NCBI GenBank assembly: GCA_020073705.1
Contig: JAIQES010000041.1
Span: forward strand, 1 to 41,387
Reading direction: 5' to 3'
Length of the DNA: 41,387 bases
DNA from: Terriglobia bacterium
GTDB lineage: Bacteria; Acidobacteriota; Terriglobia; Acidiferrales; UBA7541
Under the pieces are notes generated by a model. The model had not been told where the DNA came from and made no database searches. It worked only from the letters and a program-made list of their open reading frames with translations. Every line of letters starts with the position of its first letter. Position 1 is the stretch's first letter. A program made the position numbers and the translations under genes. Positions 27,929 through 36,862 of this stretch are shown one piece after another.

Positions 27929-30075
27929 ATCCCAGCACCAGACATATAGACCGCCGCCGCTTTCTCAAGACCAGCGCTGCGGGCGCCGCCGGACTGTGGG
28001 TGGGCTTTCATTTGCCTGGGCCGCTTGCTTCAATCGCGGCGGATGAAGTAGCGGCTATGCCCTTCGCGCTCAATGCCTGGGTCCACGTCGGCACGGACGA
28101 TCTGATCACCATCTTCATCGACAAATCGGAGATGGGGCAGGGCATCTTAACTGGACTGGCAATGATCGCGGCGGAAGAGCTGGATTGCGATTGGAAGAAA
28201 GTCCGCACGGAATTTGCTCCCGCCGAAAAGGTGTACGTGAACCCGTGGTTCGGCGTGCAGAGTACGGGTGCCAGTTCGGCAACCCGCACCTCGTGGAACC
28301 CTCTGCGCAAGGCAGGCGCCGCAGCCCGCATGATGCTAATCGAAGCCGCAGCCCAGAAGTGGGGAGTAGACAACTCGGAATGCCGCGCGGAAAACAGCGT
28401 CATCATGCACGCGGCCAGTGGACGCCGCGCGAGTTACGGCAGCTTGGCCAAGGCGGCGGCGAAGCTTCCAATTCCCGCGGACGTACCGCTCAAAGACTCG
28501 AAGCAGTACCGCATCGTGGGCAAGCCGACGAAACGTCTCGACACCCGACTGAAAGTCAGCGGCGCTGCGGAGTACGGGATTGATGTGCGGTTGCCGGGAA
28601 TGCTCTACGCGGTCGTAGCACGCTGCCCGGTATTTGGCGGAAAACTGGCCAGCTTCGACGCGACCAAAGCCAAAGCGGTTCCCGGCGTGAAGCACGTAAT
28701 CGAAATTTCAAACGGCATCGCCGTGGTAGCCGACAACACGTGGACGGCGATGGAAGGACGCAGGGCTCTCGAAGTGAAGTGGGACGAAGGACCGAACGCC
28801 ACCGCCAGCAGCGCCAGCATTAGCAAACTATTTGCCGAGAAGGCAGCGCAGCCAGGATATGTCGCGCGAAAAGAAGGCGACGTGGAAGCAGCTCTCGGAC
28901 GCGCGGCCAAGACAATTGAAGCAGTTTACGAAGTTCCTTTCCTAGCGCACGCTACGATGGAGCCGCAGAATTGCACCGCGTATGTCCACGGGGACCGCTG
29001 CGACGTTTGGGCACCGACGCAGGCGCAAACCAATGCGCAGAATACCGCGGCAGCGGCGGCGGGACTCAAACCGGAAGCCGTGTTCATTCACACGACATTC
29101 CTCGGCGGCGGGTTCGGGCGGCGGTTTGAGGTCGACTACGTTCGCGAAGCGGTGGAAATATCAAAGGCGGTTGGGGCCCCGGCGAAAGTAACTTGGTCCC
29201 GCGAAGACGATTTCCAGCACGACTACTACCGCACCGCTTCATACGCGCGCTTCACGGCAGGGCTCGATGCGGATGGTTGGCCGGTGGCATGGAGCAACCG
29301 AATTGCATGTCCCTCCATCATGGCGCGGTTCGGTCCGCTCAAGAACAATTTCGATTCACGAAGCGTCGAGATTTGCGACAGTATTCCGTACGCCATTCCC
29401 AACATCCTCGTAGACTACCAACAGGCAGAGGCGGGCATCCCCATTGGCTTCTGGAGGTCGGTAGGGGCCTCGCAGAATGGCTTTTTCCTGGAGAGTTTTA
29501 TCGACGAAGTGGCCGCAGCGGGCAACAAGGACCCTTACGAACTACGGCGTCGCTTGCTGGCAAAATCGCCAAGACACCTCGCCGTGCTCGAGAAGGCAGC
29601 GCAGGAATCGGCCTGGAGCAAGCCACTGCCCGCGGGCCGCTTCCGAGGCATTGCCACAGTGACGTCATACTTCGGCTTCGTTGCCCAGGTGATCGAAATT
29701 TCGCTGAATCGCCAGAAGCGCGAACTGAAAGTGGATCGAGTCATCTGCGCTCTCGATTGCGGACGCCCCGTCAATCCATCAAGCCTAGAGGCTCAAGTAC
29801 AAAGCTGCGTCGTGTATGGCCTCACGGCGGCGCTCCGCAGCTCGATCACCATCGAGCGCGGGCGCGTCCAGCAGAATAATTTTGACGATCACCCGGTGCT
29901 GCGTATCCAGGAGATGCCCGCAGTGGAGGTGCACATCATGCCGAGCGAGCTGCCGCCCACCGGGGCGGGTGAGTTTACGGTGCCCCCCGTTGCTCCAGCG
30001 TTGTGCAACGCGATCTTCGCGGCGATCGGCAAGCGCGTCCGCCGTCTGCCGATCAGCCCGGAAGACCTGGCCTGA
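27925..30075 (+). CDS. Molybdopterin-binding large subunit, isoquinoline 1-oxidoreductase/aldehyde dehydrogenase type, Tat-exported
   Basis: Catalytic subunit, 716 residues, binding the molybdenum-cytosine-dinucleotide cofactor and hydroxylating N-heterocycles or oxidising aldehydes. It begins with a twin-arginine signal ([11 protein letters not shown]), so the complex is probably folded with its cofactor and exported to the periplasm. Recognisable cofactor regions are [22 protein letters not shown] (Q-loop), [49 protein letters not shown] and the C-terminal [20 protein letters not shown]. That final GAGE motif includes the catalytic Glu. It is translationally coupled to the small subunit by ATGA. 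The true substrate cannot be stated. Confidence 0.94.
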   Translation: MNPSTRHIDRRRFLKTSAAGAAGLWVGFHLPGPLASIAADEVAAMPFALNAWVHVGTDDLITIFIDKSEMGQGILTGLAMIAAEELDCDWKKVRTEFAPAEKVYVNPWFGVQSTGASSATRTSWNPLRKAGAAARMMLIEAAAQKWGVDNSECRAENSVIMHAASGRRASYGSLAKAAAKLPIPADVPLKDSKQYRIVGKPTKRLDTRLKVSGAAEYGIDVRLPGMLYAVVARCPVFGGKLASFDATKAKAVPGVKHVIEISNGIAVVADNTWTAMEGRRALEVKWDEGPNATASSASISKLFAEKAAQPGYVARKEGDVEAALGRAAKTIEAVYEVPFLAHATMEPQNCTAYVHGDRCDVWAPTQAQTNAQNTAAAAAGLKPEAVFIHTTFLGGGFGRRFEVDYVREAVEISKAVGAPAKVTWSREDDFQHDYYRTASYARFTAGLDADGWPVAWSNRIACPSIMARFGPLKNNFDSRSVEICDSIPYAIPNILVDYQQAEAGIPIGFWRSVGASQNGFFLESFIDEVAAAGNKDPYELRRRLLAKSPRHLAVLEKAAQESAWSKPLPAGRFRGIATVTSYFGFVAQVIEISLNRQKRELKVDRVICALDCGRPVNPSSLEAQVQSCVVYGLTAALRSSITIERGRVQQNNFDDHPVLRIQEMPAVEVHIMPSELPPTGAGEFTVPPVAPALCNAIFAAIGKRVRRLPISPEDLA

Positions 30076-30495
30076 TCACAGGGCGATCGTGCTTCTCATC
30101 GAGAATTTGAAACGCAACCAAGTACCCCTTCTGTTGCATTGTGCCAGCTTGCTCTCCCGGTTTCGAAAGACTTAGGCCGTCCTGTGAGGGACGTTAGGGC
30201 AGGCGTAATGTTGCATCTCGGGTGGCTGTAGTGGCAGTCGTCTTGCTCATTGACGTGGCGATGACACATTGCAGGAGTCTTGTTACGAAGAACCTTCCTG
30301 TGTTAGGGGACTGGAGAAAAGTGCCTGCGAGGATGGGCCGTGAATCATTCCAGTGTCACGGGGGTACGATCGGCGACGATGACTTGGAAGAGCGGAACGA
30401 TTCGTTATTGCAGGCGTCTAATTGCCACGATCCCGCTGGTGGAAAGCATACAGAATCAGCTCGACACGGGTCTTTGGCAGCCCGCTCAGCAAGAT
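30076..30495. other. 420-bp region without a recognisable gene
   Basis: Downstream of the molybdenum hydroxylase operon. It holds a TTCTGTTGCATTGTGC element (30129-30144) that recurs at 31020 and short open frames with no family resemblance. No terminator with a clear hairpin and T-run was found after the TGA at 30075. Confidence 0.5.
30129..30144 (+). repeat. Direct repeat, left copy (TTCTGTTGCATT)
   Basis: TTCTGTTGCATTGTGC matches 15 of 16 bases of the copy at 31020-31035. The two copies bracket the decayed toxin-antitoxin segment. Confidence 0.5.
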
Positions 30496-30561
30496 CGAAA
30501 CAAACATCACATTGAAAAACTGAGCAAGCGATTCAAGGTTTCTCCGGAACTGTTTTTCTAG
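30496..30561 (+). pseudogene. C-terminal fragment of an XRE-type HTH antitoxin
   Basis: The last 21 codons of a longer frame read RNKHHIEKLSKRFKVSPELF(F)-stop, the characteristic ending of COG5499-like helix-turn-helix antitoxins (KHIRALAKRFKVSP pattern). Upstream residues in the same frame show no HTH motif, so most of the gene is missing. It is followed by remains of a HigB-like toxin and an intact HigA-like gene. Confidence 0.5.
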
Positions 30562-30586
30562 CAAGGCAAAGCTTGGGACGTTCTTG

Positions 30587-30619
30587 CGTTGCCAGGTCGA
30601 GATCGCTGATTACCACTAG
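30587..30619 (+). pseudogene. Extreme C terminus of a HigB-like toxin
   Basis: The frame RCQVEIADYH-stop ends at TAG 30617-30619, 9 bp before the antitoxin ATG. HigB/RelE-superfamily toxins in higBA operons commonly end with a VEIVDYH-like peptide at this position. Nothing upstream encodes the rest of the toxin; the preceding 25 bp already belong to the HTH fragment's 3' flank. Short evidence, but the location is exactly right. Confidence 0.45.
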
Positions 30620-30628
30620 GAGACGGTC

Positions 30629-30943
30629 ATGCCTAAGAAATTGAAGCCGGTGCACCCAGGTGAAAATCTACGCGAGGAGTTCATGAAGCCGCTCGGCCTC
30701 AGGATGAACCGGATGGCGCTGGACCTTCGCGTGCTGATCACGCGGATCGCTGACATTGTCCACGAGCGCCGTGGGATCGCGCCGGATACAGCGATGCGGT
30801 TTGGGCGGTACTTCAAGACCTCGCCGGCATTCTGGCTGAACCTGCAAACGCGCTATGACTTGGAAGTGATAGAAGGCCGCGAGGCGCAGCAGATCGCACG
30901 AGATGTGCGTCCGCTCGAAGCGGCTGTAGTGCGCGAGATCTAA
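30629..30943 (+). CDS. HigA-family antitoxin (XRE helix-turn-helix)
   Basis: A 104-residue DNA-binding antitoxin that normally neutralises HigB and represses its own operon. VHPGENLREEFMKPLGLRMN at the start is diagnostic for the VapI/HigA group, with the HTH between about 22 and 60 and SPAFWLNLQTRYDLEV following. TAGGAGA lies 6 nt before ATG 30629. Oddly, in the recognition region the usual Ser/Thr-rich helix is replaced by ALDLRVLITRIADIVHERRG, plausible for the family. Its partner toxin upstream is reduced to a C-terminal stub, so this is an orphan antitoxin. Confidence 0.85.
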   Translation: MPKKLKPVHPGENLREEFMKPLGLRMNRMALDLRVLITRIADIVHERRGIAPDTAMRFGRYFKTSPAFWLNLQTRYDLEVIEGREAQQIARDVRPLEAAVVREI

Positions 30944-31267
30944 TCGAGGGCTGAAACGCAAGCGCTGAGTACCCGCGAAAGGGACCCATCATTGCTTCAT
31001 ATTGTTAGTATCCCACCCGTTCTGTTGCATTTTGCTGGATCAGAGCGCTAAGAACACAAGCGGTTAACTCAGTAAGCAATACCTATTGCTGTAACATAAT
31101 GTTGCATTTTCATGTTCGTCCTAACCCTGTTCTGGTCTGCCGCTAGTTAGATTCACACAGCACTTACGCCTAAAATCCGAGACCGATTGAATCCGAATCA
31201 TCATCTCCTGTTGCTCGCCCATCCAACTAGCGCGTACAATCCCATTCCGAAGTCAATCGGAGTCAGC
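30944..31267. other. 324-bp intergenic region
   Basis: Contains a second TTCTGTTGCATT copy at 31020-31035 and a partial ATGTTGCATTTTCATG at 31100-31115, otherwise AT-richer DNA leading into the aminotransferase gene. No convincing promoter hexamer pair or RNA structure was seen. Confidence 0.5.
31020..31035 (+). repeat. Direct repeat, right copy (TTCTGTTGCATT)
   Basis: TTCTGTTGCATTTTGC, the partner of the element at 30129-30144 in the same orientation. About 890 bp separates the two. Confidence 0.5.
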
Positions 31268-32464
31268 ATGGTTCATACCGGTCGCCATTTCCTGCAAATT
31301 CCCGGTCCAACGAACGTTCCGGATCGCGTGCTCCGGGCCATGGATCGTCCAGTTATCGACCACCGAAGCGCGGAGTTTGCAAGTCTGGGCACGGAAGTTC
31401 TCGAAGGCATGCGCGCTATTTTCCAAACAAAAAGCCCGGTCGTTATGTATCCAGCTTCAGGAACTGGAGCCTGGGAAGCAGCCCTTGTAAACACTATGTC
31501 CCCGGGTGATCGAGTGCTGCTCTTCGAGACAGGACATTTTTCACAACTTTGGGGCCGGGTTGCGGAACAATTCGGTTTCCATGTCGAATACGTGCCTGGT
31601 AACTGGCGCAGAGGCGCTTCTGCTGCTGAACTAGAAGCGCGGCTGGGTTCGGACACAGATCACAGCATTAAGGCTGTCCTGGTCGTCCATAACGAGACCT
31701 CCACCGGAGTGACGAGCCGTATCCCCGATCTTCGCCGTGCGATGAAACAGTCGCATCATCCGGCATTGTTGATGGTGGACACGGTTTCTTCGCTCGCTTC
31801 CATCGACTATCGCCACGACGAATGGGAGGTGGACGTGGCCATCGCCGCTTCGCAGAAGGGGTTGATGCTTCCTCCCGGCATGAGCTTCAACGCCATTTCC
31901 GAGAAAGCGCTGCTTGCAAGCGCGAACGCCCGGCTGCCGCGGTCCTATTGGAGTTGGCAAGAGATGCTGAAGCCGAATCGCAGCGGCTTTTTCCCGTATA
32001 CCCCGCCCACCAACCTTCTCTATGGGTTGCGGGAGGCCTTGCAGATGCTACGAGAGGAAGGCCTGCCCAACGTTTTCCGGCGGCATGATCGTCACGCGGA
32101 AGCAACGCGAGCCGCAGTGCGCGCGTGGGGGTTGGAAATCGTCTGCGAGGAGCCTCGCGAATACTCCAGTTCAGCGACGGCGATCTTTATGCCCGAAGGT
32201 CACGACGCAGATAAACTGCGGGCAGTCATCCTCGAAAATTTTAATATGTCCCTGGGGGTCGGCCTCTCCAAACTCGCGGGTAAGGTATTTCGGATTGGGC
32301 ACCTCGGCAGCTTCAACGATTTGATGCTGGCCGGAACGCTCTGCGGAGTCGAAATGGGCCTTCGCCTGGCGGGGGTGCCACATAAAGAAGGCGGCGTCCT
32401 GGCAGCGCTCAATTCTCTCGCCCCAGCAGGAAGGAAAATCGTAAAGGTTCCGATGGCCAGCTGA
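31268..32464 (+). CDS. Serine/alanine--glyoxylate aminotransferase-type PLP enzyme
   Basis: A fold-type I class V aminotransferase of 398 residues. HFLQIPGPTNVPDRVLRAM at the N terminus and ASGTGAWEAALVNTMSPGD are hallmarks of the SGA/AGT group; the PLP Lys is Lys197 in ASQKGLMLPPG, with Asp171 (MVDTVSSL) as the ring-nitrogen partner. Such enzymes move amino groups from serine or alanine to glyoxylate or hydroxypyruvate. ATG 31268 has CGGAG 5 bp upstream. It is convergent with the MFS transporter gene (279 bp apart), and a second PLP enzyme follows; a linked amino-acid catabolic locus is possible but not shown. Confidence 0.92.
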   Translation: MVHTGRHFLQIPGPTNVPDRVLRAMDRPVIDHRSAEFASLGTEVLEGMRAIFQTKSPVVMYPASGTGAWEAALVNTMSPGDRVLLFETGHFSQLWGRVAEQFGFHVEYVPGNWRRGASAAELEARLGSDTDHSIKAVLVVHNETSTGVTSRIPDLRRAMKQSHHPALLMVDTVSSLASIDYRHDEWEVDVAIAASQKGLMLPPGMSFNAISEKALLASANARLPRSYWSWQEMLKPNRSGFFPYTPPTNLLYGLREALQMLREEGLPNVFRRHDRHAEATRAAVRAWGLEIVCEEPREYSSSATAIFMPEGHDADKLRAVILENFNMSLGVGLSKLAGKVFRIGHLGSFNDLMLAGTLCGVEMGLRLAGVPHKEGGVLAALNSLAPAGRKIVKVPMAS

Positions 32465-32743
32465 TTCTCCCCCAGCGCTGAAATGGAGAACTGAGAAGGC
32501 GCAATCATTTCCTGTGCTGTCGTACGCAGCCGACATAGGCAAACAAATCAAACCGCTAAGTCCGCGCCCAGAGTTCTGACATCTCTCTTCCGCCTTCCTC
32601 TGGGACGGGTGCGCCTTCAGCTGATTTGAAGGTCAGGCGCCGTGTTCTTGCTGTGTTTGCAAGTGTGCGCTCGCCCATTCTCCGCCCCATCAATTCCCCA
32701 AGGCTGTTGGGGCGGGGAGGTTACCGACAGTAGTGCCCATCGT

Positions 32744-34042
32744 TCACTTGCCCTTGTCGATGACGGACTGCTCTGGATCGATCCAGAACGCCCAAATGCC
32801 CGCGCCCAGGAAAAGCAGGCCCGCGGATACCACGAATGGAGCGACCCAAGACCCATTGGACACCAGAATTCCGAACACGGTAGGGGACAGCGCCCCGACG
32901 ATTTGTCCTCCCATGTTCATCATCCCGGACACGGTGCCAGAGAATTGGCTCCCAATGTCCATGGGTACGGCCCACGCTGGGCCGATTGTCATTTCGAGAA
33001 AGAACATAGCACTCGTCAGGCAATAAACAGCCGTATTGGGCTTCGCCACTAAGGCGGCTACCAGCATAGACGCACCGCAGCCGAGCATCCCCGCGATCGC
33101 AACCGAACGGCGAGAAAATTTGAGATTGTTTGTCTTTACCAATAGTTTATCTGTCAGCCAGCCACCGAAGGTATCACCGACCACACCGGCCATAAGTGGT
33201 AGCGAGGCAAAGAAACCCATCCTGATTAGGGTGAATTTGCGGTATTCGACCAGGTACGACGGCAGCCACGAGAGGAAAAACCAGAGGGAATATATGTAGG
33301 CGGCGTAGGCGCACATTACCGCCCACATATTTGAGTGCTTGAGCAGGACGTTCCAGGGCACCTTCGGCCGCTTCGGGATGTTAGCTTGCCTGACATCGCC
33401 TTCGTCGTTTACGCCACGGATGCGGGCGAGCTCCTTGCGGGCCACCTTCCTATGCTCCTCGGGCATGTTGCGGTACACCAGCAAATAGAGGAGGGACCAC
33501 ACTAAACTCAGGACGCCGATCACATAAAATACCGACCGCCAGCCGTAATGAATCATGATCGCCACTGCCAGAGGAGGGCCGATCGCCGCACCCAAGCGGC
33601 TGGCGGCGTGCGTGACTCCTTGCACGAAGCCGCGTTCGTCCCGCGGGAACCACATTTGCATGGCGCGCGTCGCGGTGGGAAACGCGCCCGCCTCACCCAC
33701 GCCCAGTGCGAAGCGAATTCCCCAGAGCGATTTGAAGCCCATGGCTGACGTTGTAAGTACGGCAATCACCGTTCGGTAAGCCATGATGACGGACAGGACT
33801 TTCCGGGGTCCCAACCGGTCACCCAACCAGCCGCCAGGCACTTGGAAGAGGGCGTAGGCCCAGATGAAGGCACTGAAAATAATCCCCATCGTGACCTTGC
33901 TGAAGCCGTATTCCTTGCTGATAAGCGGTGCGGTGTTGGCGAGACTTACACGATCCAAGTAGGTGATGAGATACATCACGCTGAGAAGTAGCAGCACCAC
34001 CCAGCGCACGTGACTTCCTCTGGATTGGCTCGAACTGTCCAT
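32744..34042 (-). CDS. Major facilitator superfamily transporter (anion:cation symporter type)
   Basis: A 12-TM secondary transporter of 432 residues. The first helices read VLLLLSVMYLITYLDRVSLAN, the ACS-family signature (D-R-V/A after TM1), and loop 2-3 has GWLGDRLGPRKVL (motif A). GVGEAGAFPTATRAMQMWFP is also typical of ACS members that take up hexuronates, glucarate, phthalate or similar organic anions by proton symport. ATG 34042 is chosen because AGAGGA lies at proper distance; ATG 34048 is only one base from that site and the longer frame to 34111 is unlike the family. The substrate is unknown. Confidence 0.9.
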   Translation of the reverse strand: MDSSSQSRGSHVRWVVLLLLSVMYLITYLDRVSLANTAPLISKEYGFSKVTMGIIFSAFIWAYALFQVPGGWLGDRLGPRKVLSVIMAYRTVIAVLTTSAMGFKSLWGIRFALGVGEAGAFPTATRAMQMWFPRDERGFVQGVTHAASRLGAAIGPPLAVAIMIHYGWRSVFYVIGVLSLVWSLLYLLVYRNMPEEHRKVARKELARIRGVNDEGDVRQANIPKRPKVPWNVLLKHSNMWAVMCAYAAYIYSLWFFLSWLPSYLVEYRKFTLIRMGFFASLPLMAGVVGDTFGGWLTDKLLVKTNNLKFSRRSVAIAGMLGCGASMLVAALVAKPNTAVYCLTSAMFFLEMTIGPAWAVPMDIGSQFSGTVSGMMNMGGQIVGALSPTVFGILVSNGSWVAPFVVSAGLLFLGAGIWAFWIDPEQSVIDKGK

Positions 34043-34373
34043 TCGCATTCCTCTGTCACGCCCCCCGGACATAGTCGGACAATTGCGTCTTGTCGCGCCG
34101 GTACTTCCCATTGTCCACCCATCGTCCCAGCGCAGAATGAGCGAATCCTGAAGTCGAGGATTTCTACAAGTAACGTATATACCGCGCTCCCGCTACCAGC
34201 AATAGTTTTCAGGGCATCCTGCGAACGTCTTCGAAAAGTTCTCCCAGCTTCGATTTGGCCACCGCAGGACCTATGGATTGTTTCTGCCAATGATAACTTG
34301 CGATCAACTGCGCAGACACACGTGGCTACAGAAGCTCATTCTGCGGTCTCCGAATCTCCAAACATCACCACAA

Positions 34374-35555
34374 TTAAACGGCCGCTAAAGACAATTTGAT
34401 CCGATTCAATGCTTCTTCGAGGATCGATCGAGGGCAGCCAAAGTTAAGCCGGACGAACCCGGTTCCTCCCGTTCCAAACGTCCGGCCATCATTCAATGCA
34501 ACGCGCGCATGTTTTAGAAAGAACTCGTACGGATTGTCCAGCTTTAGTTCACGGCAATCGAGCCATGCAAGGTACGTACCCTCTGGTTTCGTCATCCTCA
34601 TCCCTGGTAATTCCCGATTTACAAAATCCCACAAGAAGTCCCGATTTGCCTGCAGGTAAGGCAGCAATTGGTCGAGCCACGACTGGCCATCGCGATAAGC
34701 CGCTTCGGCGCCGATCAAGCCCATCGCATTCACCCACGGAACCAGCCCTTCGCGAGCGGAACGAAATTGGTGCCTGAGCTCCGAATTCGAGATGATCGCA
34801 AACGCGCACTGCAGACCCGCGAGATTGAACGTTTTACTTGGTGCGATGAGTGTGATGGTGTGCCGTGCGATCTCCGGGTCCAAGGTCGCGATCGGGATGT
34901 GCTCATGACTCTCGAACAGAAGATCACTATGAATCTCGTCCGCGCAGATCGTGACGTTCGCCGATAAGCAGATTTCGGCCATTCGCTCGAGTTCCTGCCG
35001 ACGGAAAACGCGGCCGACCGGATTGTGCGGATTACACAGAAGGAACAAACACGTATTCTGCGCAACACCGGAACGGAACGAGTCCCAATCAATAGAATAG
35101 GAGCCATCGTTTTCGCAATGAAGAGGAGACTCCAAACGCTGGAGGTGCGCGTTTGTCGGTCCCGCGAGAATCGGTGGGTAGACGGGGGGTTGAACGAGCA
35201 CAGAACGCTGCGCAAGATTCGAGCTCGCACCAAAAGAATGACAGGTGATGTTCAGGCCCGGCACTACACCAGGGATGAGAACCACATCGTCGACGGCGAT
35301 CTGCCAGTTGTAGCGACGCGCCATGCGATCCACAACCAGGCCGGCGAGTTCGTGAACTTGAGCCCGATCGGACGTGTGCAGCCCACGAGGATACCCAAAC
35401 ACGCCGGCATCGATGTATGCGCGCAGCGCGCGGGCAACCGGTTCCGGCGAGCGGAAATCCATATCCGCAACAAATAGCGGCATCACGTCCTCAGGATATT
35501 CTCGCCATTTATAACTTTCTGAAATCCGCCGGTTGATTACGTCATCGAAATTCAT
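34374..35555 (-). CDS. MalY/PatB-family aminotransferase / cystathionine beta-lyase-like enzyme
   Basis: A PLP-dependent fold-type I protein of 393 residues. FDDVINRRISESYKW and PLFVADMDFRSPEPV mark the MalY/PatB subfamily of C-S lyases, and the core has LLCNPHNPVGRVF, ICADEIHSDLL and APSKTFNLAGLQCAF with the PLP Lys, then FVRLNFGCPRSILEEAL with the carboxylate-binding Arg. Members cleave cystathionine or cysteine conjugates. The start is ATG 35555 (MNFDDV) with AGAAGAG upstream; a TTG at 35588 preceded by GAGAGGGA is an alternative. It lies 331 bp upstream of the MFS gene on the same strand. Confidence 0.93.
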   Translation of the reverse strand: MNFDDVINRRISESYKWREYPEDVMPLFVADMDFRSPEPVARALRAYIDAGVFGYPRGLHTSDRAQVHELAGLVVDRMARRYNWQIAVDDVVLIPGVVPGLNITCHSFGASSNLAQRSVLVQPPVYPPILAGPTNAHLQRLESPLHCENDGSYSIDWDSFRSGVAQNTCLFLLCNPHNPVGRVFRRQELERMAEICLSANVTICADEIHSDLLFESHEHIPIATLDPEIARHTITLIAPSKTFNLAGLQCAFAIISNSELRHQFRSAREGLVPWVNAMGLIGAEAAYRDGQSWLDQLLPYLQANRDFLWDFVNRELPGMRMTKPEGTYLAWLDCRELKLDNPYEFFLKHARVALNDGRTFGTGGTGFVRLNFGCPRSILEEALNRIKLSLAAV

Positions 35556-36150
35556 GCGCTCTTCTCGCAATTCAAGAGGGAAGAACAAAGTCCCTCTCAG
35601 CCGTCAACAAATATTCCCGTTCCATTGAACTAACTTGGACGGGTTTGAACCGGGATTTCCGATTTGGGCCTCTGACTCGCGCACCGTACGCTTCTCCTGC
35701 TCTCGACACAACAAATTTACCACTAGAGCAGGCCCCAGCGAGATCAGCGGGGTTCCGACGGCGGGTTTTTGCCCATCTGACGAGCCCCGCTTGCGGCAGT
35801 GTAATCGATTTCTCAGATACTGCTCCGATCCTCTTCCCTCGGCCCCAGATTTTGCAACCGCAATCGGAGTGCTATCCGCTCGGCATCACCCGTGGAAGTT
35901 TTGGCGGAGCTAGTGTCTGCTTCGCATCGGCAACGAATCCCCATCAGGGTTGGATGCCGCAGTGGCGGCTGTGGCCAGTGGCGACGGCCCTTCCAGTCGC
36001 CACAGGCTCCGCAACGCGAGAGTCCTCTCGGGACACCGTTCTCCTGGCGTGCCAGGTTCGAAACTTGCGGACGTTCTGATGATCCGTCGCGACCGTTCTG
36101 TATGTGTTTCTTGATGCATGCTCCTTTTGTTCGGCATGCACCAGGAGGTA

Positions 36151-36186
36151 GGAAAAACGCAAAGACCGCCAAAACATCAGGCGGTC
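36151..36186 (-). terminator. Candidate rho-independent terminator
   Basis: On the minus strand GACCGCC pairs with GGCGGTC around a 9-base loop and is followed by TTTGCGTTTTT. It could end a minus-strand transcript such as that of the amidohydrolase gene starting near 37915, though 680 bp lie between them. Confidence 0.4.
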
Positions 36187-36828
36187 GTAATTCCCGGAGA
36201 CTCGCTTCGGAACATTACGTTCCGCGCATCGAGCGGTTGTCCCGCTCAAGGCACCGTGGCGTCTCCTGCCCGGTTGCCGGACTCGGTTTAATCCAAGTCG
36301 CTCGTGATGCTTTCAACAACATAACGCCGCTTCTAGGTATGCGGGGAAGTTCTAGCCGGTGGGCGCCAACGGTTACATCAATGTGTGATGTGGCTCAGTG
36401 CGTTTGCCTGAGAACAGCTGTACAAAGGCCGTGGATGACGGATGGACCCACGGATGGGGACCGTCACTAGGAAAGCGGTCCTGATGGACTCAAGTCCTCA
36501 ACTCATCCGCTTGTAACCATCTCTCTCCGGGAGCAGCGGTCAGAAGAGCGAAGCCGTTAGAGCAGTACCTCCACTTTCGACGCACCGACCATACCGGTCG
36601 GAGTTTGCTGGTCGCTGCTCCTTTCTTGCTTGGCGACGGTGGCTCAACTGGAAACTTCAGCGTCTCGTTTGGAGCAGCTCTCAAAATGGTTGGGGACAAA
36701 CTTATGTGGCAGGAGCCTGCTGCGAACAAAGTCGCAATCATCGAGCCTGGGGAACTGGTGCAGTGATGTCTGCCGCTCATCGAGCTAAGAAGTGCTGTTG
36801 CTGACCGTAGTCGCAAACATTTTGTAGC

Positions 36829-36846
36829 GCCGGGCTTCAGCCCGGC
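36829..36846. repeat. REP-like GC-rich palindrome
   Basis: GCCGGGC-TTCA-GCCCGGC, a 7-bp perfect stem with a 4-base loop, 16 bp after the amidohydrolase stop codon. No T-run follows on either strand, so it is more like a dispersed REP-type palindrome than a terminator. Only one copy is seen in the window. Confidence 0.45.
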
Positions 36847-36862
36847 ATCCGGGATTTCCTCG

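Larger units (their letters stand above)
35589..36862. other. 1.27-kb region without a convincing gene
   Basis: Open frames here are short, lack ribosome-binding sites and match no family recognised. Notable pieces are a tRNA-like T-loop string and an 8-bp stem near 35640-35735, a hairpin at 36164-36186, and a plus-strand frame ending at 36767 (...LLVAAPFLLGDGGSTGNF) with no start codon that could be the tail of a lost gene. A GC-rich palindrome lies at 36829-36846. The region looks like decayed or horizontally scrambled DNA. Confidence 0.5.

Noticed and set aside
35636-35735. A tRNA-like string on the minus strand (GCTCTAGTGGTAAAT ... GGTTCAAACCC)
   Set aside because: D-arm-like and T-loop-like pieces are present, but the T stem has two mismatches and no acceptor stem can be formed, so it is at most a decayed tRNA; not called.
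35645-36470. Overlapping plus- and minus-strand frames of 100-190 codons
   Set aside because: No ribosome-binding sites, no family motifs, biased composition and mutual overlap; treated as non-coding.
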